A DNA stretch of 64,000 nucleotides from Bacteroides sp. GM023 (GCF_014750685.1 NZ_JAAXGE010000005.1:1-64000), one strand, 5' to 3'. Shown: positions 44,054 through 54,378, counted from the stretch's first letter. Made by a program: numbers and translations. Notes: a model not told the origin generated them from the sequence alone.

Positions 44054-46663
44054 ATGACACACAAATTGCTATTGTCTATATTACTTCTTACTCTGACAGG
44101 TTGGGGATTTGCTACCCCGACTTCCATTCGTGCGACAGATGAACCTCGGCAAACTATCAATTTCAATCGGGAGTGGAAATATTCTCGTGGTGATTATCCC
44201 GGTGCGGAACAAAATACCTATGACGATACAGGTTGGGAAAGAATTGGTTTACCTCATTCTTTTAGTATACCTTATTTCATGTCGAAAGACTTTTATATAG
44301 GATATGGATGGTATAGAAAGCAATTCTTCTTATCAGAAAAGGAATTGAAAAAGATAGCTTTCCTTGAGTTCGACGGTGTCTTTCAGGAAGCGGAAATATT
44401 CGTCAATGGTAAACGGGTGGGTAGCCACGTAGGAGGCTATACCGGGTTCACTTTTGATATATCATCTGCCGTTCAGTTAGGGCAAAATATCATAGCTGTC
44501 CGTGTCAATAATATTTGGAAGCCCGATGTAGCACCTCGGGCGGGAGAGCATGTATTCAGTGGCGGTATTTATCGGAATGTGCGGTTAGTATTAAAGTCTG
44601 CTGCATATATAGACTGGTATGGTACGCAGGTCACTACTCTGGAACTGGAGAAGAATCAAGGGATATCTTCCACCGTAAAAGTGGTTACAGATGTATACAA
44701 CCGGACTGATATCCCTTCGGATTACAAACTACTGACGGAAGTCTTGGACAAAGGCGGTCGGGTAGTAGCGACAGCAAACTCTACGAAAAGAATTGCAGCT
44801 AATGCAATGATAAAATTTGACCAAACAACCCCGATAGTACGCCAACCGGAACTGTGGGCTCCCGAATCTCCTGTTCTGTATAAGGTTGTCAGTACCTTAT
44901 ATCAAGGGAAAAAGTTAATAGACCGTTATGAAACTCCTTTTGGCTTTCGTTGGATTAGTTGGACGGCTGATAAGGGCTTTTTCTTAAATGGCATCCATCG
45001 TTATTTTCGGGGAGCTAATGTTCACCAAGATCATGCCGGTTGGGGAGATGCCGTTACCGAAAGCGGAATGCGGCGTGATGTACGCCTGATGAAAGAAGCG
45101 GGATTTGACTTTATACGTGGTTCACATTATCCCCATGCGCCTGCTTTTTCTAAAGCTTGTGATGAAGAAGGGATGTTATTCTGGTCGGAAGCTCCTTTTT
45201 GGGGAATTGGCGGATTTAGACCGGACGGATATTGGGATTCCAGTGCCTATCCTGTCAATAAGAAAGACGAAGAGGGTTTTGAAGCCAGTGCCATGCAGCA
45301 ATTGGCGGAGATGATACGGATTCATCGGAATCACCCTTCCATTATAGCTTGGAGTATGTGCAACGAACCTTTTTTCTCAGCTCCGGAAGTAATGCCGGGA
45401 GTACGTCGCTTGCTGCAAAAGATGGTGGCGTTGAGCCGTCAGTTGGATTCCACCCGCCCGGCAGCGGTAGGCGGAGTACAAAGACCGCTGGGCAGAGAAC
45501 GTATCGACATAATTGGCGACGTGGCAGGATATAATGGTGATGGTGGAACCATCGCAGATTTTCAAAATCCGGGAATTCCCAATCTTGTGTCCGAGTATGG
45601 AAGTACCACAGCCGAACGTCCCGGAAATTATGAACCGGGTTGGGGAGATTTGCAAAAAGAAGATGCTTGGAAAGGTCGTTCATGGCGTAGCGGACAAGTG
45701 ATTTGGTGTGGATTCGATCATGGAAGTATTGCCGGTAGTCAGTTAGGAAAAATGGGAATCATAGATTATTTCCGTATTCCTAAACGTGCTTGGTATTGGT
45801 ATCGGAATGAATGTCAACAAATTCCTTCTTCCCAATGGCCAGCGGAGGGAATACCGGCAAAGATAAGGATTGACGTATCCGAAAGACAAGAGGTTCGTGC
45901 GGACGGTACGGACGACGTGATTTTATATGTTACTATTCTTGACGCAACTGGAAAAGAAATCAGCAATTCTCCGTCCGTGACGTTGAAATTGATATCCGGT
46001 CCCGGAGAATTTCCTACCGGTACTTCGATAACTTTTGATGAAAATAGTGATATTCGAATTCTTGATGGTAAGGCAGCTATTGAATTCCGTTCTTACTACG
46101 CCGGTACAGCCGTGATTGAAGCGACATCACCTGGGCTTGAATCATCTAGAGTAAATATATCCTTTAACGAAGCACCCGCATATAAGGAAGAAACGACTCT
46201 CCCTGTGAAAGAACGGCCCTATAACCGCTTTGTGAGAGTAAAAGTGAATGAAGATATCCGAACATTCGGACGGAATAACCCCACTTTTTCCAGTAGCTCT
46301 TCTATCGGATACCCGGCAGGAGCGGCAGCAGATGGAGATAAGAAAACCAGGTGGCAGGCGGATGCGAATGACAGGAATGCATATTGGACATTGGATACGG
46401 AAAAGGGACTTGCTTTACGGGAAATTAATATCGTATTTCCTTCTGCCAAAGCGTACCAATATAAAATAGAAGCATCTGCGGATAATCTTCATTGGATCAC
46501 CTTATCCGATAAGATGGACAACCGGGAAGTGGTGGAAACAGAACGATTCTTGTTGAAAGATGACAGAAAGTTCCGTTTTGTACGTCTCGCATTCGGACAG
46601 AACTCGGCAGATATGCCTGCCGCTATCTCAGAAGTAATCGTAAAAGGAGTCATATTGGAGTAG
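44054..46663 (+). CDS. glycoside hydrolase family 2 enzyme with C-terminal CBM32-like domain
   Basis: The 869-residue exported enzyme has the GH2 order: sugar-binding jelly roll (about 35-190), immunoglobulin-like domain, TIM barrel and extra beta-domains. The acid/base is the Glu of MCNEPFF (about 436), the nucleophile the Glu of SEYGSTT (about 513). Residues 730-869 resemble a discoidin/CBM32 module (YPAGAAADGDKKTRWQAD). GH2 enzymes release terminal beta-galactose, beta-glucuronic acid or beta-mannose; which one cannot be told. It ends the first enzyme operon. Confidence 0.88.
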   Translation: MTHKLLLSILLLTLTGWGFATPTSIRATDEPRQTINFNREWKYSRGDYPGAEQNTYDDTGWERIGLPHSFSIPYFMSKDFYIGYGWYRKQFFLSEKELKKIAFLEFDGVFQEAEIFVNGKRVGSHVGGYTGFTFDISSAVQLGQNIIAVRVNNIWKPDVAPRAGEHVFSGGIYRNVRLVLKSAAYIDWYGTQVTTLELEKNQGISSTVKVVTDVYNRTDIPSDYKLLTEVLDKGGRVVATANSTKRIAANAMIKFDQTTPIVRQPELWAPESPVLYKVVSTLYQGKKLIDRYETPFGFRWISWTADKGFFLNGIHRYFRGANVHQDHAGWGDAVTESGMRRDVRLMKEAGFDFIRGSHYPHAPAFSKACDEEGMLFWSEAPFWGIGGFRPDGYWDSSAYPVNKKDEEGFEASAMQQLAEMIRIHRNHPSIIAWSMCNEPFFSAPEVMPGVRRLLQKMVALSRQLDSTRPAAVGGVQRPLGRERIDIIGDVAGYNGDGGTIADFQNPGIPNLVSEYGSTTAERPGNYEPGWGDLQKEDAWKGRSWRSGQVIWCGFDHGSIAGSQLGKMGIIDYFRIPKRAWYWYRNECQQIPSSQWPAEGIPAKIRIDVSERQEVRADGTDDVILYVTILDATGKEISNSPSVTLKLISGPGEFPTGTSITFDENSDIRILDGKAAIEFRSYYAGTAVIEATSPGLESSRVNISFNEAPAYKEETTLPVKERPYNRFVRVKVNEDIRTFGRNNPTFSSSSSIGYPAGAAADGDKKTRWQADANDRNAYWTLDTEKGLALREINIVFPSAKAYQYKIEASADNLHWITLSDKMDNREVVETERFLLKDDRKFRFVRLAFGQNSADMPAAISEVIVKGVILE

Positions 46664-46749
46664 TTTCATCATCTACTATCCAGTTTATTGAGAGTGAATA
46701 GATAAGTTTCTCCGCATTAGGGGCAAACTTATATTTCTCTATATCTAAA

Positions 46750-46849
46750 CTTTCGTTTGATTGGAAGAAAACTATAAACGAAAGCTTTGATTATAAAATT
46801 GCAAGTTCTGATTGTATAAATGAAACTTTTGTTTTTATAATCAAAGCTT
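46750..46849. promoter_or_regulatory. overlapping inverted repeats in the 335-bp gap before 46999
   Basis: A perfect 17-bp inverted repeat joins 46782-46798 with 46833-46849 (AAGCTTTGATTATAAAA / TTTTATAATCAAAGCTT). A second stem joins 46750-46758 (CTTTCGTTT) with 46777-46785 and shares four bases with it, so only one can form. AAACTTTYGTTT occurs twice (46748, 46824). A -7-like TAACTTTG is at 46878-46885. The rest of 46664-46998 holds a weak hairpin after the GH2 stop (46702-46732). Confidence 0.6.
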
Positions 46850-46998
46850 GGGTTTATAGATTACTCTTAGGAAAATGTAACTTTGGTATTAGCGGAAAGT
46901 AAGTTTGCAATAAGGAGACAATAACTTATCTCTTAATTGATAAGACATGATTTAGTATAGATACAAATAGTACGTGATTCAATATAAATACAAATAGT

Positions 46999-48615
46999 AT
47001 GAAGTTAAGACGAATTTTATTTTCGATAGGGGTTATGCTGACAGTTATGTCTGTTAATGCACAGATAACAGAACGTGAACGTCCTGCCGAATGGAAACAT
47101 TTAGTGAAAGGTGCACGCTTTATGGATCGTTTCTTGCCTATGCCCGATGGAATGCGGGCGAAAGGCATTTGGGGAGCGGAATATGTACAGCAACGTTATG
47201 TTGATAATGGAATAGAGATGCCGGAAACATCCTTTTGGGGTGGAAATATTTTGCAGACTCCGGATAAGAAATACCATTTGTTCGTATGCGGATGGGCGGA
47301 GAATTCCCCTAAAGGACATATGTTCTGGCCGAAGTCTACTGTTTTTCATGCAGTATCTGATTGCTTGAGTGGTCCATATGCCATACAGGATACAATAGGA
47401 AAAGGACACAATCCGGAAGCCTTTGTTCTTGAAGACGGGCGTATTGTGGTATATGTGATTGATGGCTACTATATATCAGAATCCATTAATGGTCCTTGGC
47501 AATATGGAAAATTTGAATTTGATTCTCGCGACCGGAAAATTATTGAAGGTTTGTCTAATCTTACTTTTGCCCGTCGTGAAGATGGTTCCCGTCTGATGGT
47601 TTGTCGTGGTGGAGGCATATGGGTGAGTCGTACGGGGCTTTCTCCTTATATGCAGCTGACTGATAAACGTGTTTATCCGGCTGTAGACGGCAGATTTGAA
47701 GATCCTGTAGTGTGGAAAGACGAATTGCAATATCATTTGATTGTTAATGACTGGTTGGGTAGGATTGCTTACTATCAGCGTTCGAAAGACGGAATACATT
47801 GGGTGACAGAACAGGGAGAAGCTTATGTTCCCGGAGTCTCTTTTCATAAAGATGGGGTGGTCGAGAATTGGTTTAAATACGAACGTCCGAAAGTTTTCCA
47901 GGATAAACATGGTCGTGCCATCCAGATGAATTTTGCTGTAATAGATACCATCAAGTGGGATGATCTTCCTAATGATAATCATAGTTCCAAAAATATATGT
48001 ATACCTTTGAACAAGGGTATGCTACTGTCTGTATTGAATAAGAAACAGATCAGTGATATTACTCCTTATATAGAAGTTAAGATTCAGGCAGAAGAGGGAT
48101 TCAACCCCCAGACTGAAATAGACGTCGAGTCTTTGCGCTTTGGAGCTTTTCAGAAGGTGAATTTCGGTCGCGGTTGCAAACCTCTGCGTAGTAAGAAGTC
48201 GGGAAAGGACTTAATAGTTGTGTTTGATGGTAGAGGAAGTGGTATCACTGCAGATGAGTTTGCTCCCAAAATGATAGGAAAGGATAAGAAAGGCAATTTG
48301 ATATATGGATATGCTCGTTTGCCTTATGTCGATTATGCACCTTCAACCTTGTCAGCCCGCCATCCTGTAATCAATAATGAAAAGAAAGAACTTGCAGTTG
48401 AAATACAGAATTTTGGTCTATCAACCTCTCGGCAGACAGAAGTAAAAGTGTTCTGTGATGAGAAGTTATTAGCAGAAGGTGTGGTTAAACCTTTGAAACC
48501 TTATGAGCAGGTTATACTTTTCTTGAAAATAGAAAATGAAGTCGTTACTGACGGGTCACGTTATGAAGTTATTTTTTATCAAAAAGGGATAGAAATAGAG
48601 AAAAATAGCTTCTAG
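46999..48615 (+). CDS. five-bladed beta-propeller glycosidase-like protein
   Basis: The 538-residue protein has a signal peptide (ends near NAQ, residue 22). The following about 330 residues look like a GH43/GH32/GH117-type five-bladed propeller: FVCGWAENSPKG, GHNPEAFVLEDGRIVVY, SNLTFARREDGS and RFEDPVVWKDELQYHLI fit repeated blades with acidic loop residues. A C-terminal CARDB-like sandwich (about 460-535) follows. I cannot place it in a numbered family. It has its own upstream regulatory region and precedes the sigma factor gene. Confidence 0.65.
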   Translation: MKLRRILFSIGVMLTVMSVNAQITERERPAEWKHLVKGARFMDRFLPMPDGMRAKGIWGAEYVQQRYVDNGIEMPETSFWGGNILQTPDKKYHLFVCGWAENSPKGHMFWPKSTVFHAVSDCLSGPYAIQDTIGKGHNPEAFVLEDGRIVVYVIDGYYISESINGPWQYGKFEFDSRDRKIIEGLSNLTFARREDGSRLMVCRGGGIWVSRTGLSPYMQLTDKRVYPAVDGRFEDPVVWKDELQYHLIVNDWLGRIAYYQRSKDGIHWVTEQGEAYVPGVSFHKDGVVENWFKYERPKVFQDKHGRAIQMNFAVIDTIKWDDLPNDNHSSKNICIPLNKGMLLSVLNKKQISDITPYIEVKIQAEEGFNPQTEIDVESLRFGAFQKVNFGRGCKPLRSKKSGKDLIVVFDGRGSGITADEFAPKMIGKDKKGNLIYGYARLPYVDYAPSTLSARHPVINNEKKELAVEIQNFGLSTSRQTEVKVFCDEKLLAEGVVKPLKPYEQVILFLKIENEVVTDGSRYEVIFYQKGIEIEKNSF

Positions 48616-48624
48616 AAGGCTCTG

Positions 48625-48690
48625 TGTTACTTCTTTTATACGTTTTGTTACCAGATTACCAGTTGAAAATGGGTTTATAGCATACTTTTG
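48625..48690 (+). promoter_or_regulatory. activator-type promoter, tandem TGTTAC sites (copy 2)
   Basis: TGTTAC at 48625 and 48646 (21-bp step) and the -7 box TACTTTTG at 48683-48690, 37 bp after the second start, reproduce the spacing of the promoter at 41074-41139. It drives the sigma factor and SusC/D operon. Confidence 0.7.
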
Positions 48691-48712
48691 CATCATCATA
48701 AAGATAGATAAA

Positions 48713-49249
48713 TTGAATGCTATGAACTCAACAACTACTTTAGAAAACTTCTTTTCGGAATGTTACTTGGAATATCGGTCGGTTATTCTGAAATACATTT
48801 CTTATCGTATCCCTTATTCCGATGAGGCGGAAGATTTAGCACAGGATGTCTTTGTTCGTTTATGGGAACACCGTGCATTTATTAATCACGATACGGTGCG
48901 TTCGTTGCTTTTTACGATTGCCCGTAATATTATCATTGATAGAATCCGCAATTATTATAGAAAAGAAGAGTTTACCTCTTATTATACATATAATATAAAA
49001 GGGGTAAAATTGAACACAACCGAGGAGCAGGTGCAGGTACAGGAATTGAATATGCTGCACAGCCAAGTTGTAACTACTCTACCATCCAAACGCCGGAAGA
49101 TTTATGAATTGAGCTTTTGTCATGAACTAACGGCTCCGAACATAGCTGAGCGACTTGGCTTGTCTATACGTACCGTCGAAGGACAGTTGTTGACAGCTCG
49201 TAAATCAATACGTGCTTTCATCAAACGGGAATATTCTGAAGTAGTCTAA
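48713..49249 (+). CDS. ECF sigma factor, RpoE-like
   Basis: The 178-residue protein has sigma region 2 (YSDEAEDLAQDVFVRLWEHR, about 38-60; RSLLFTIARNIIIDRIR) and region 4 (AERLGLSIRTVEGQLLTARK, about 145-165). Bacteroides loci often pair such a sigma with a FecR anti-sigma and a SusC carrying an STN domain; neither is present. It lies 44 bp upstream of susC and is probably in the same transcript, so it may amplify expression or act on another promoter. A start at the second methionine (48722) is equally possible. Confidence 0.92.
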   Translation: MNAMNSTTTLENFFSECYLEYRSVILKYISYRIPYSDEAEDLAQDVFVRLWEHRAFINHDTVRSLLFTIARNIIIDRIRNYYRKEEFTSYYTYNIKGVKLNTTEEQVQVQELNMLHSQVVTTLPSKRRKIYELSFCHELTAPNIAERLGLSIRTVEGQLLTARKSIRAFIKREYSEVV

Positions 49250-49293
49250 CTATACAAATAAAGCATATTAACTTTTATAATTAATTTAATATT

Positions 49294-52200
49294 ATGGGAA
49301 TAAAATCCAGTTTCTTATCTAGTAAAGGAGCTGTCCTGGCCATCGCTATGCTGGTAGGCGGCTCATCAGGTGCGATGCTTCATGCAAATGCATCTGTAGA
49401 AGAAGGTTTGATTGTCGCCCAGACAGGACGAATCGTTAAAGGACTTGTTACAGACTTAAATGGGGAACCATTGATAGGTTGTAATGTAGTCATTGTGGGG
49501 GCACAGACAGGTGTTATAACTGATCTCGATGGAAAATTTACCATCCAGCTTCCTTCCGGTGCCAAACAGATTAAAGTAAGTTATATCGGGTACAAGGATC
49601 AAATTATTAACGTAGAAGGACGTTCGGATGTAAAGATTATGCTGAAAGATGACACCAACGCCCTGGACGAAGTAGTAGTGGTAGGTTACGGTACACAGAA
49701 AAAAGCCACGCTGACCGGTTCTATCGAACAAGTAAATAGTAAAGCACTCGAAAGTCGTGCCGTTTCCAATGTTGGTTTGGCATTACAAGGACAAACGCCG
49801 GGACTTACGGTGACACGTTCTTCTTCCCGTCCGGGAAACGAAGGTCTGAAATTTCAAATTCGTGGTGTAACTTCTGTCAATGGCGGTGATCCTTTGGTTA
49901 TCATTGACGGAGTTCCGGCATTGAACGGTTATTCATTTCAAAATATGAATATGGATGACGTAGAGAATATCAGTGTATTGAAAGACGGTGCAGCTTCCAT
50001 CTACGGTGCTAAGGCAGCTAATGGTGTCATCTTGGTAACTACAAAAAAAGGTAAAGGAAAAGTTAGTGTAGAATATGGTTTCAATATGCGTTTCACAACC
50101 AATGGAATCACAGGTTATTCTCCAAGTATGCAACAATATGCTACCATGTGGCTGGAAGCTAATAAGGAAGAATCGATTCCAGACTGGTGGGTATGGGTGA
50201 ATAAAGAAAATCTGTTGAAGATGCAATCGGGCTATGAGGGAATTTATCACACAGATTCTTATGGAGACATCTTTATTGGAAATGCCAATCGTATTGATGA
50301 GATGTTCGCCCGTCGCTATTCATATCAGCATAATCTAAGTATTTCCGGTTCTACGGATAAATCAGATTATCGTATTTCAGCCGAATATGCGGATAATCAG
50401 GGGAATCTGGCTACTGCTTATGATGGACAGAAACAGATTAATCTCCGTATGAATTATGGCATTCAATTGGCCAAATGGCTGCGCTTTGAGACAGGAGCCA
50501 GCTTGGTGAAAGCGGATACGGAATCTCCCTCTTCCGGTTTGGATGATTCGTTGTTCGGGCAGGAAGCCCCTTTCTTCCCAGCCAAGAATCCTTATGGACA
50601 GTGGTATGCGGATTATGGTACGATAGGTGACCGGCAACCGGTAGCTGCTTCTTCGGATGGAGGTCGTGAAATAAAGAACTCTCTCACCACTCGCTTGGAT
50701 ATGAAAGTTATAGCTGACATTTGGAATGGAATAAGTGTTGAAGGTATGGCTTCTTTCCAAAATGAGGAATTTCGTAGTGAACGTTGGGTGATTCCTGTTC
50801 AGACGTATGACTGGTTTGGTAATCCGGCAAGTCAGATTGTGACTTCTACTAAACCTTCCCTGGATCCTAAGGATGCGTCCGGTGGAAACCCCGGTTATCG
50901 TTCCAAGGCAGAGAACTACTTTTATCAATACTATTCTGCATTATTGAAATACAAAAAGACATTTGCCGAAGTACATAATGTAGCTGCTATGTTTGGTATC
51001 AATGCAGAAAAAACACAGGTTAAAAAGCTGGCTGCTGCCCGTCTTGATTTTGAAGATCAGGGAGTGTATGATATAAATGTAGCAGATCCTACCACACAGG
51101 CCACGAGCGGAGGGAAATACCAAAATGGTACTTATTCTTTTATTATGAAGCTCAATTATAACTATGCGGAGAAATATTTGTTGGAATTTATGGGACGCCG
51201 GGATGGTAATTCTAAGTTTGCCGACGGGTATCGTTTCAAGAATTACTTTTCCGGTTCATTAGGATGGGTGTTTACGGAAGAGAAATTCTTGAAGCCGGTT
51301 ACTTCTTTTATTAAAATGGATTTCGGAAAAGTCCGTTTGAGTTACGGTAGTTCCGGCAACGATGTAGGTTTGGGTAATTATGATTATGTTTCTACTATTG
51401 GTCAGGGAACTGCCATATTCGGTTCGACTCCTTCTATCTATGTGTCTTCATGGCTGAATAACAACGGACTAATCAGTTTGACGCGTACTTGGGAAAAAGT
51501 GGAGCAGAAGAATATTGGTGTTGATTTGGGATTCTTTAATAATCGGTTGACATTGAACTGGGATTACTTTATTAAAGAAAACAAAGGTATGCTTTCTAAT
51601 GTAGGCTATCCGTCTGTATTGGGAGGTAGTGCACCGAAAACAAATAGTGGTCACCTGCGAGTGAGAGGTTGGGAAGTCGTTTTAGGCTGGCGTGACCAAA
51701 TAAGAGACTTTTCATATTATGCAACTTTCAACTTGAGTGATACCCGCAGTAAACTTCAGGAACTTGAAGGAGCGGATACTTTTAAGGCAGGTAAGAATAA
51801 TCTGAATGGTTATCCTTTGAATTCCTGGTTCTTGTTTCCGACAGATGGCTTTTTACAGTCGCAAGCTGAAGTCGATGAATATTATGCGAAATATGGAAGT
51901 GAAGGTGGCGAGTTGAGTCAGTTGCCTCAAGGGGATAAGAAAGCTCTCCGTCCGGGAGATACCAAAAGAGTCGATTTGAATGGAGACCGGAAAATTTCGG
52001 GGGATGGAAGCTCAAAGAGCGACCTTGTCTTTATGGGAGATGCTAATCCACATTTCACTTTCGGATTTAATTTAGGTGGCTCGTGGAAAGGTATTGATTT
52101 TAGTGCCTTGTTTCAAGGAGTGGGGAAACAACTCGTTATGAGAACCGGTTGGATGTCCTATCCGTTTGCCGCTCACTTCACCAATCAAAATCCTAACTTT

Positions 52201-52536
52201 TTAGGAAATACATGGACCGAAAATAATAGAAATGCGGAATTTCCCCGTTTGACGGTATATATGGATCGTGCCAGATGGAACTATCAGAATAATGACTTCA
52301 TGTTACAGAATAGCCGGTATATTCGTCTCAAATCTTTAGTTGTCGGTTATACATTACCCAAAGTATTGACACAGAAGATAAAATTAGAGAAAGTACGTGT
52401 CTTCTTCTCCGGGAATGATTTGTGGGAAGCTACCAGTATAAAGGATGGCTTTGATCCGGAAATCGGTGAAGCATCCGAAAAGGCCGGCTATCCGTTTGCA
52501 AGAACGTGGTCATTCGGAGTCAATGTAGGTTTCTAA
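49294..52536 (+). CDS. SusC-like TonB-dependent outer-membrane transporter
   Basis: The 1080-residue protein is a SusC-type oligosaccharide importer. After a signal-like N-terminus, a carboxypeptidase-regulatory-like domain (RIVKGLVTDLNGEPLIGCNV, about 47-115) precedes the TonB box DEVVVVGYGTQ, the plug domain (about 130-255) and a 22-stranded barrel ending in aromatic NVGF. It lacks the STN domain that signals to FecR. It forms a lid-and-barrel pair with the SusD lipoprotein encoded 33 bp downstream. Confidence 0.95.
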   Translation: MGIKSSFLSSKGAVLAIAMLVGGSSGAMLHANASVEEGLIVAQTGRIVKGLVTDLNGEPLIGCNVVIVGAQTGVITDLDGKFTIQLPSGAKQIKVSYIGYKDQIINVEGRSDVKIMLKDDTNALDEVVVVGYGTQKKATLTGSIEQVNSKALESRAVSNVGLALQGQTPGLTVTRSSSRPGNEGLKFQIRGVTSVNGGDPLVIIDGVPALNGYSFQNMNMDDVENISVLKDGAASIYGAKAANGVILVTTKKGKGKVSVEYGFNMRFTTNGITGYSPSMQQYATMWLEANKEESIPDWWVWVNKENLLKMQSGYEGIYHTDSYGDIFIGNANRIDEMFARRYSYQHNLSISGSTDKSDYRISAEYADNQGNLATAYDGQKQINLRMNYGIQLAKWLRFETGASLVKADTESPSSGLDDSLFGQEAPFFPAKNPYGQWYADYGTIGDRQPVAASSDGGREIKNSLTTRLDMKVIADIWNGISVEGMASFQNEEFRSERWVIPVQTYDWFGNPASQIVTSTKPSLDPKDASGGNPGYRSKAENYFYQYYSALLKYKKTFAEVHNVAAMFGINAEKTQVKKLAAARLDFEDQGVYDINVADPTTQATSGGKYQNGTYSFIMKLNYNYAEKYLLEFMGRRDGNSKFADGYRFKNYFSGSLGWVFTEEKFLKPVTSFIKMDFGKVRLSYGSSGNDVGLGNYDYVSTIGQGTAIFGSTPSIYVSSWLNNNGLISLTRTWEKVEQKNIGVDLGFFNNRLTLNWDYFIKENKGMLSNVGYPSVLGGSAPKTNSGHLRVRGWEVVLGWRDQIRDFSYYATFNLSDTRSKLQELEGADTFKAGKNNLNGYPLNSWFLFPTDGFLQSQAEVDEYYAKYGSEGGELSQLPQGDKKALRPGDTKRVDLNGDRKISGDGSSKSDLVFMGDANPHFTFGFNLGGSWKGIDFSALFQGVGKQLVMRTGWMSYPFAAHFTNQNPNFLGNTWTENNRNAEFPRLTVYMDRARWNYQNNDFMLQNSRYIRLKSLVVGYTLPKVLTQKIKLEKVRVFFSGNDLWEATSIKDGFDPEIGEASEKAGYPFARTWSFGVNVGF

Positions 52537-52569
52537 TTCATTAAATTAAACGATTATAATAGAAGTTAT

Positions 52570-54378
52570 ATGAAAAAGTTTATATATAATATTTCAGTAA
52601 TAACGGGACTTCTGTTGGGGATGTCCGGTTGTATGAATGATTTTTTGGACTTGGCACCACAGGATCAAAAAACTGATGCAGTCTTTTTTAAGAAAGCGTC
52701 AGATTTTAAAGAGTATACTGCCGGATGCTATGGGCAACTGATGGGATGGAAAGCGCCTTATGGCTCTGCATATGATAATATGGATATTTCTTCCGATTTA
52801 ATGGTCTATTCAGGTTTCTCTTCGGATTTGGGACATGGGACTATCCGTATTCCTTCTTCTGATGCCCGTTGGGATAAAAATTATGAATTTATACGTACTG
52901 CTAATATTCTGTTTGAAAAGGCAAAAGATTATCCGGGTGCTTCTTCGGAGATTACACCTTATTTGGCAGAAGCTTATTTCTTCCGGGGGTATGCATATTT
53001 TAATTTGTTGCGCTTCTTCGGAGGAGTACCTGTTCTGCTGAAGGTACTGGATACGAATTCTCCTGAACTTACAGCTCCGCGTAATACCCGCTATGAAGTG
53101 GTAAATCAAATTCTGTCGGATTTGCAACAAGCTATTGATGGTCTTCCTATCGAGCAGGAAATTCCCAGCGCGGAGAAAGGACGTCTTAGCAAATGGGCTG
53201 CTATGGCATTCAAGGCACGTGTATTGCTTTATGAAGCTACTTGGAGGAAATACAATCAGGCAGAAGGAGAAATCAAGTGTGAAACAGATTTTGAAGGTTC
53301 AGCCGGACCGGAGAAAGATCAAATTAATGATTTTCTGGAGGAATCTATAAATCTTTCAAAACGAGTGATAGACAATGGAGGGTATGAGATATGGAATTAC
53401 AACACAAATGAGAAGATAAAGAATCAGAGTAATATGTATTTATTCAATTTGGAAGGTGCTGACAGTAATCCTGCCGGATTGACAAAGGAAAGCAATAAGG
53501 AATTTATTCTGTATGGAGTATATGATGTCGTTTTGCGTCAGGGTGGAATCAATTTAAATCATACAGTTTCGTCACAAGTAAAACCGAGCAGGAAACTAAT
53601 TGACATGTTCTTGTGTGCAGATGGATTGCCTATTTCTAAATCAACTTTATTTCAAGGATACAAAACAGTACCTGATGAATATAAGAATCGTGACCTTCGT
53701 TTGGTAAATTATATTAGTGGCGGAACGGCTCCGGTTAGTTCACCTACTTTGAACTCGGGGACATATCCGGGATATAATTGTGCTAAGTTTGTAACATATG
53801 CTTCTCGCAAGGATACAGAAGAATCTGCTAATTATCCGGTGTTGCGCCTGGCAGAAGTGTATCTGAACTATGCAGAAGCGTATTACGAAAGGTATCAGAA
53901 AGTGGATGATAGCTGGCTGAAGGGAATTAATGATATTCGAAAACGTGCCGGAGTAGCTTCTTTGACAGCGAAGTTGATTGCCGATAACCAGTTGGACCCT
54001 TTGACTGAAATTAGGCGCGAACGTACTCTTGAACTTTTTATGGAAGGTTTCCGCTTTGATGATTTAAAGCGTTGGGGCATTGCGGAGAAAGAATTGAATG
54101 CTTCACGTTGCGGTGCTGTGGTAGGCGACAGTAATTATCCGACTGAGTACATTAATTCGGATGGCAAACCTACTTCCAAGTATACACAAAACGTATATCC
54201 TTATGGAGAAGAAGAGGTGGAAATAGAAACTGCTAAATGGGGAAAGAAGAAATATAAATGTGTCGTTATTGATGGTATTTCCAGTTTTCATTTCTCAAAG
54301 AAGCATTATTTGTTCCCGATTCCGCAAACACAGATAGATCGGAATCCGAATTTGAAACAGAATCCCGGGTATAATTAA
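52570..54378 (+). CDS. SusD-like glycan-binding lipoprotein
   Basis: The 602-residue protein has a lipoprotein signal (LLLGMSGC; cysteine near residue 21) and the SusD/RagB fold of TPR helices: YFFRGYAYFNLLRFFGGVPV near 140 and the C-terminal ADIRRERTLEL-like motif TEIRRERTLELFMEGFRFDDLKRW near 480. It caps the SusC barrel and delivers glycan. It follows susC by 33 bp. Confidence 0.95.
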   Translation: MKKFIYNISVITGLLLGMSGCMNDFLDLAPQDQKTDAVFFKKASDFKEYTAGCYGQLMGWKAPYGSAYDNMDISSDLMVYSGFSSDLGHGTIRIPSSDARWDKNYEFIRTANILFEKAKDYPGASSEITPYLAEAYFFRGYAYFNLLRFFGGVPVLLKVLDTNSPELTAPRNTRYEVVNQILSDLQQAIDGLPIEQEIPSAEKGRLSKWAAMAFKARVLLYEATWRKYNQAEGEIKCETDFEGSAGPEKDQINDFLEESINLSKRVIDNGGYEIWNYNTNEKIKNQSNMYLFNLEGADSNPAGLTKESNKEFILYGVYDVVLRQGGINLNHTVSSQVKPSRKLIDMFLCADGLPISKSTLFQGYKTVPDEYKNRDLRLVNYISGGTAPVSSPTLNSGTYPGYNCAKFVTYASRKDTEESANYPVLRLAEVYLNYAEAYYERYQKVDDSWLKGINDIRKRAGVASLTAKLIADNQLDPLTEIRRERTLELFMEGFRFDDLKRWGIAEKELNASRCGAVVGDSNYPTEYINSDGKPTSKYTQNVYPYGEEEVEIETAKWGKKKYKCVVIDGISSFHFSKKHYLFPIPQTQIDRNPNLKQNPGYN

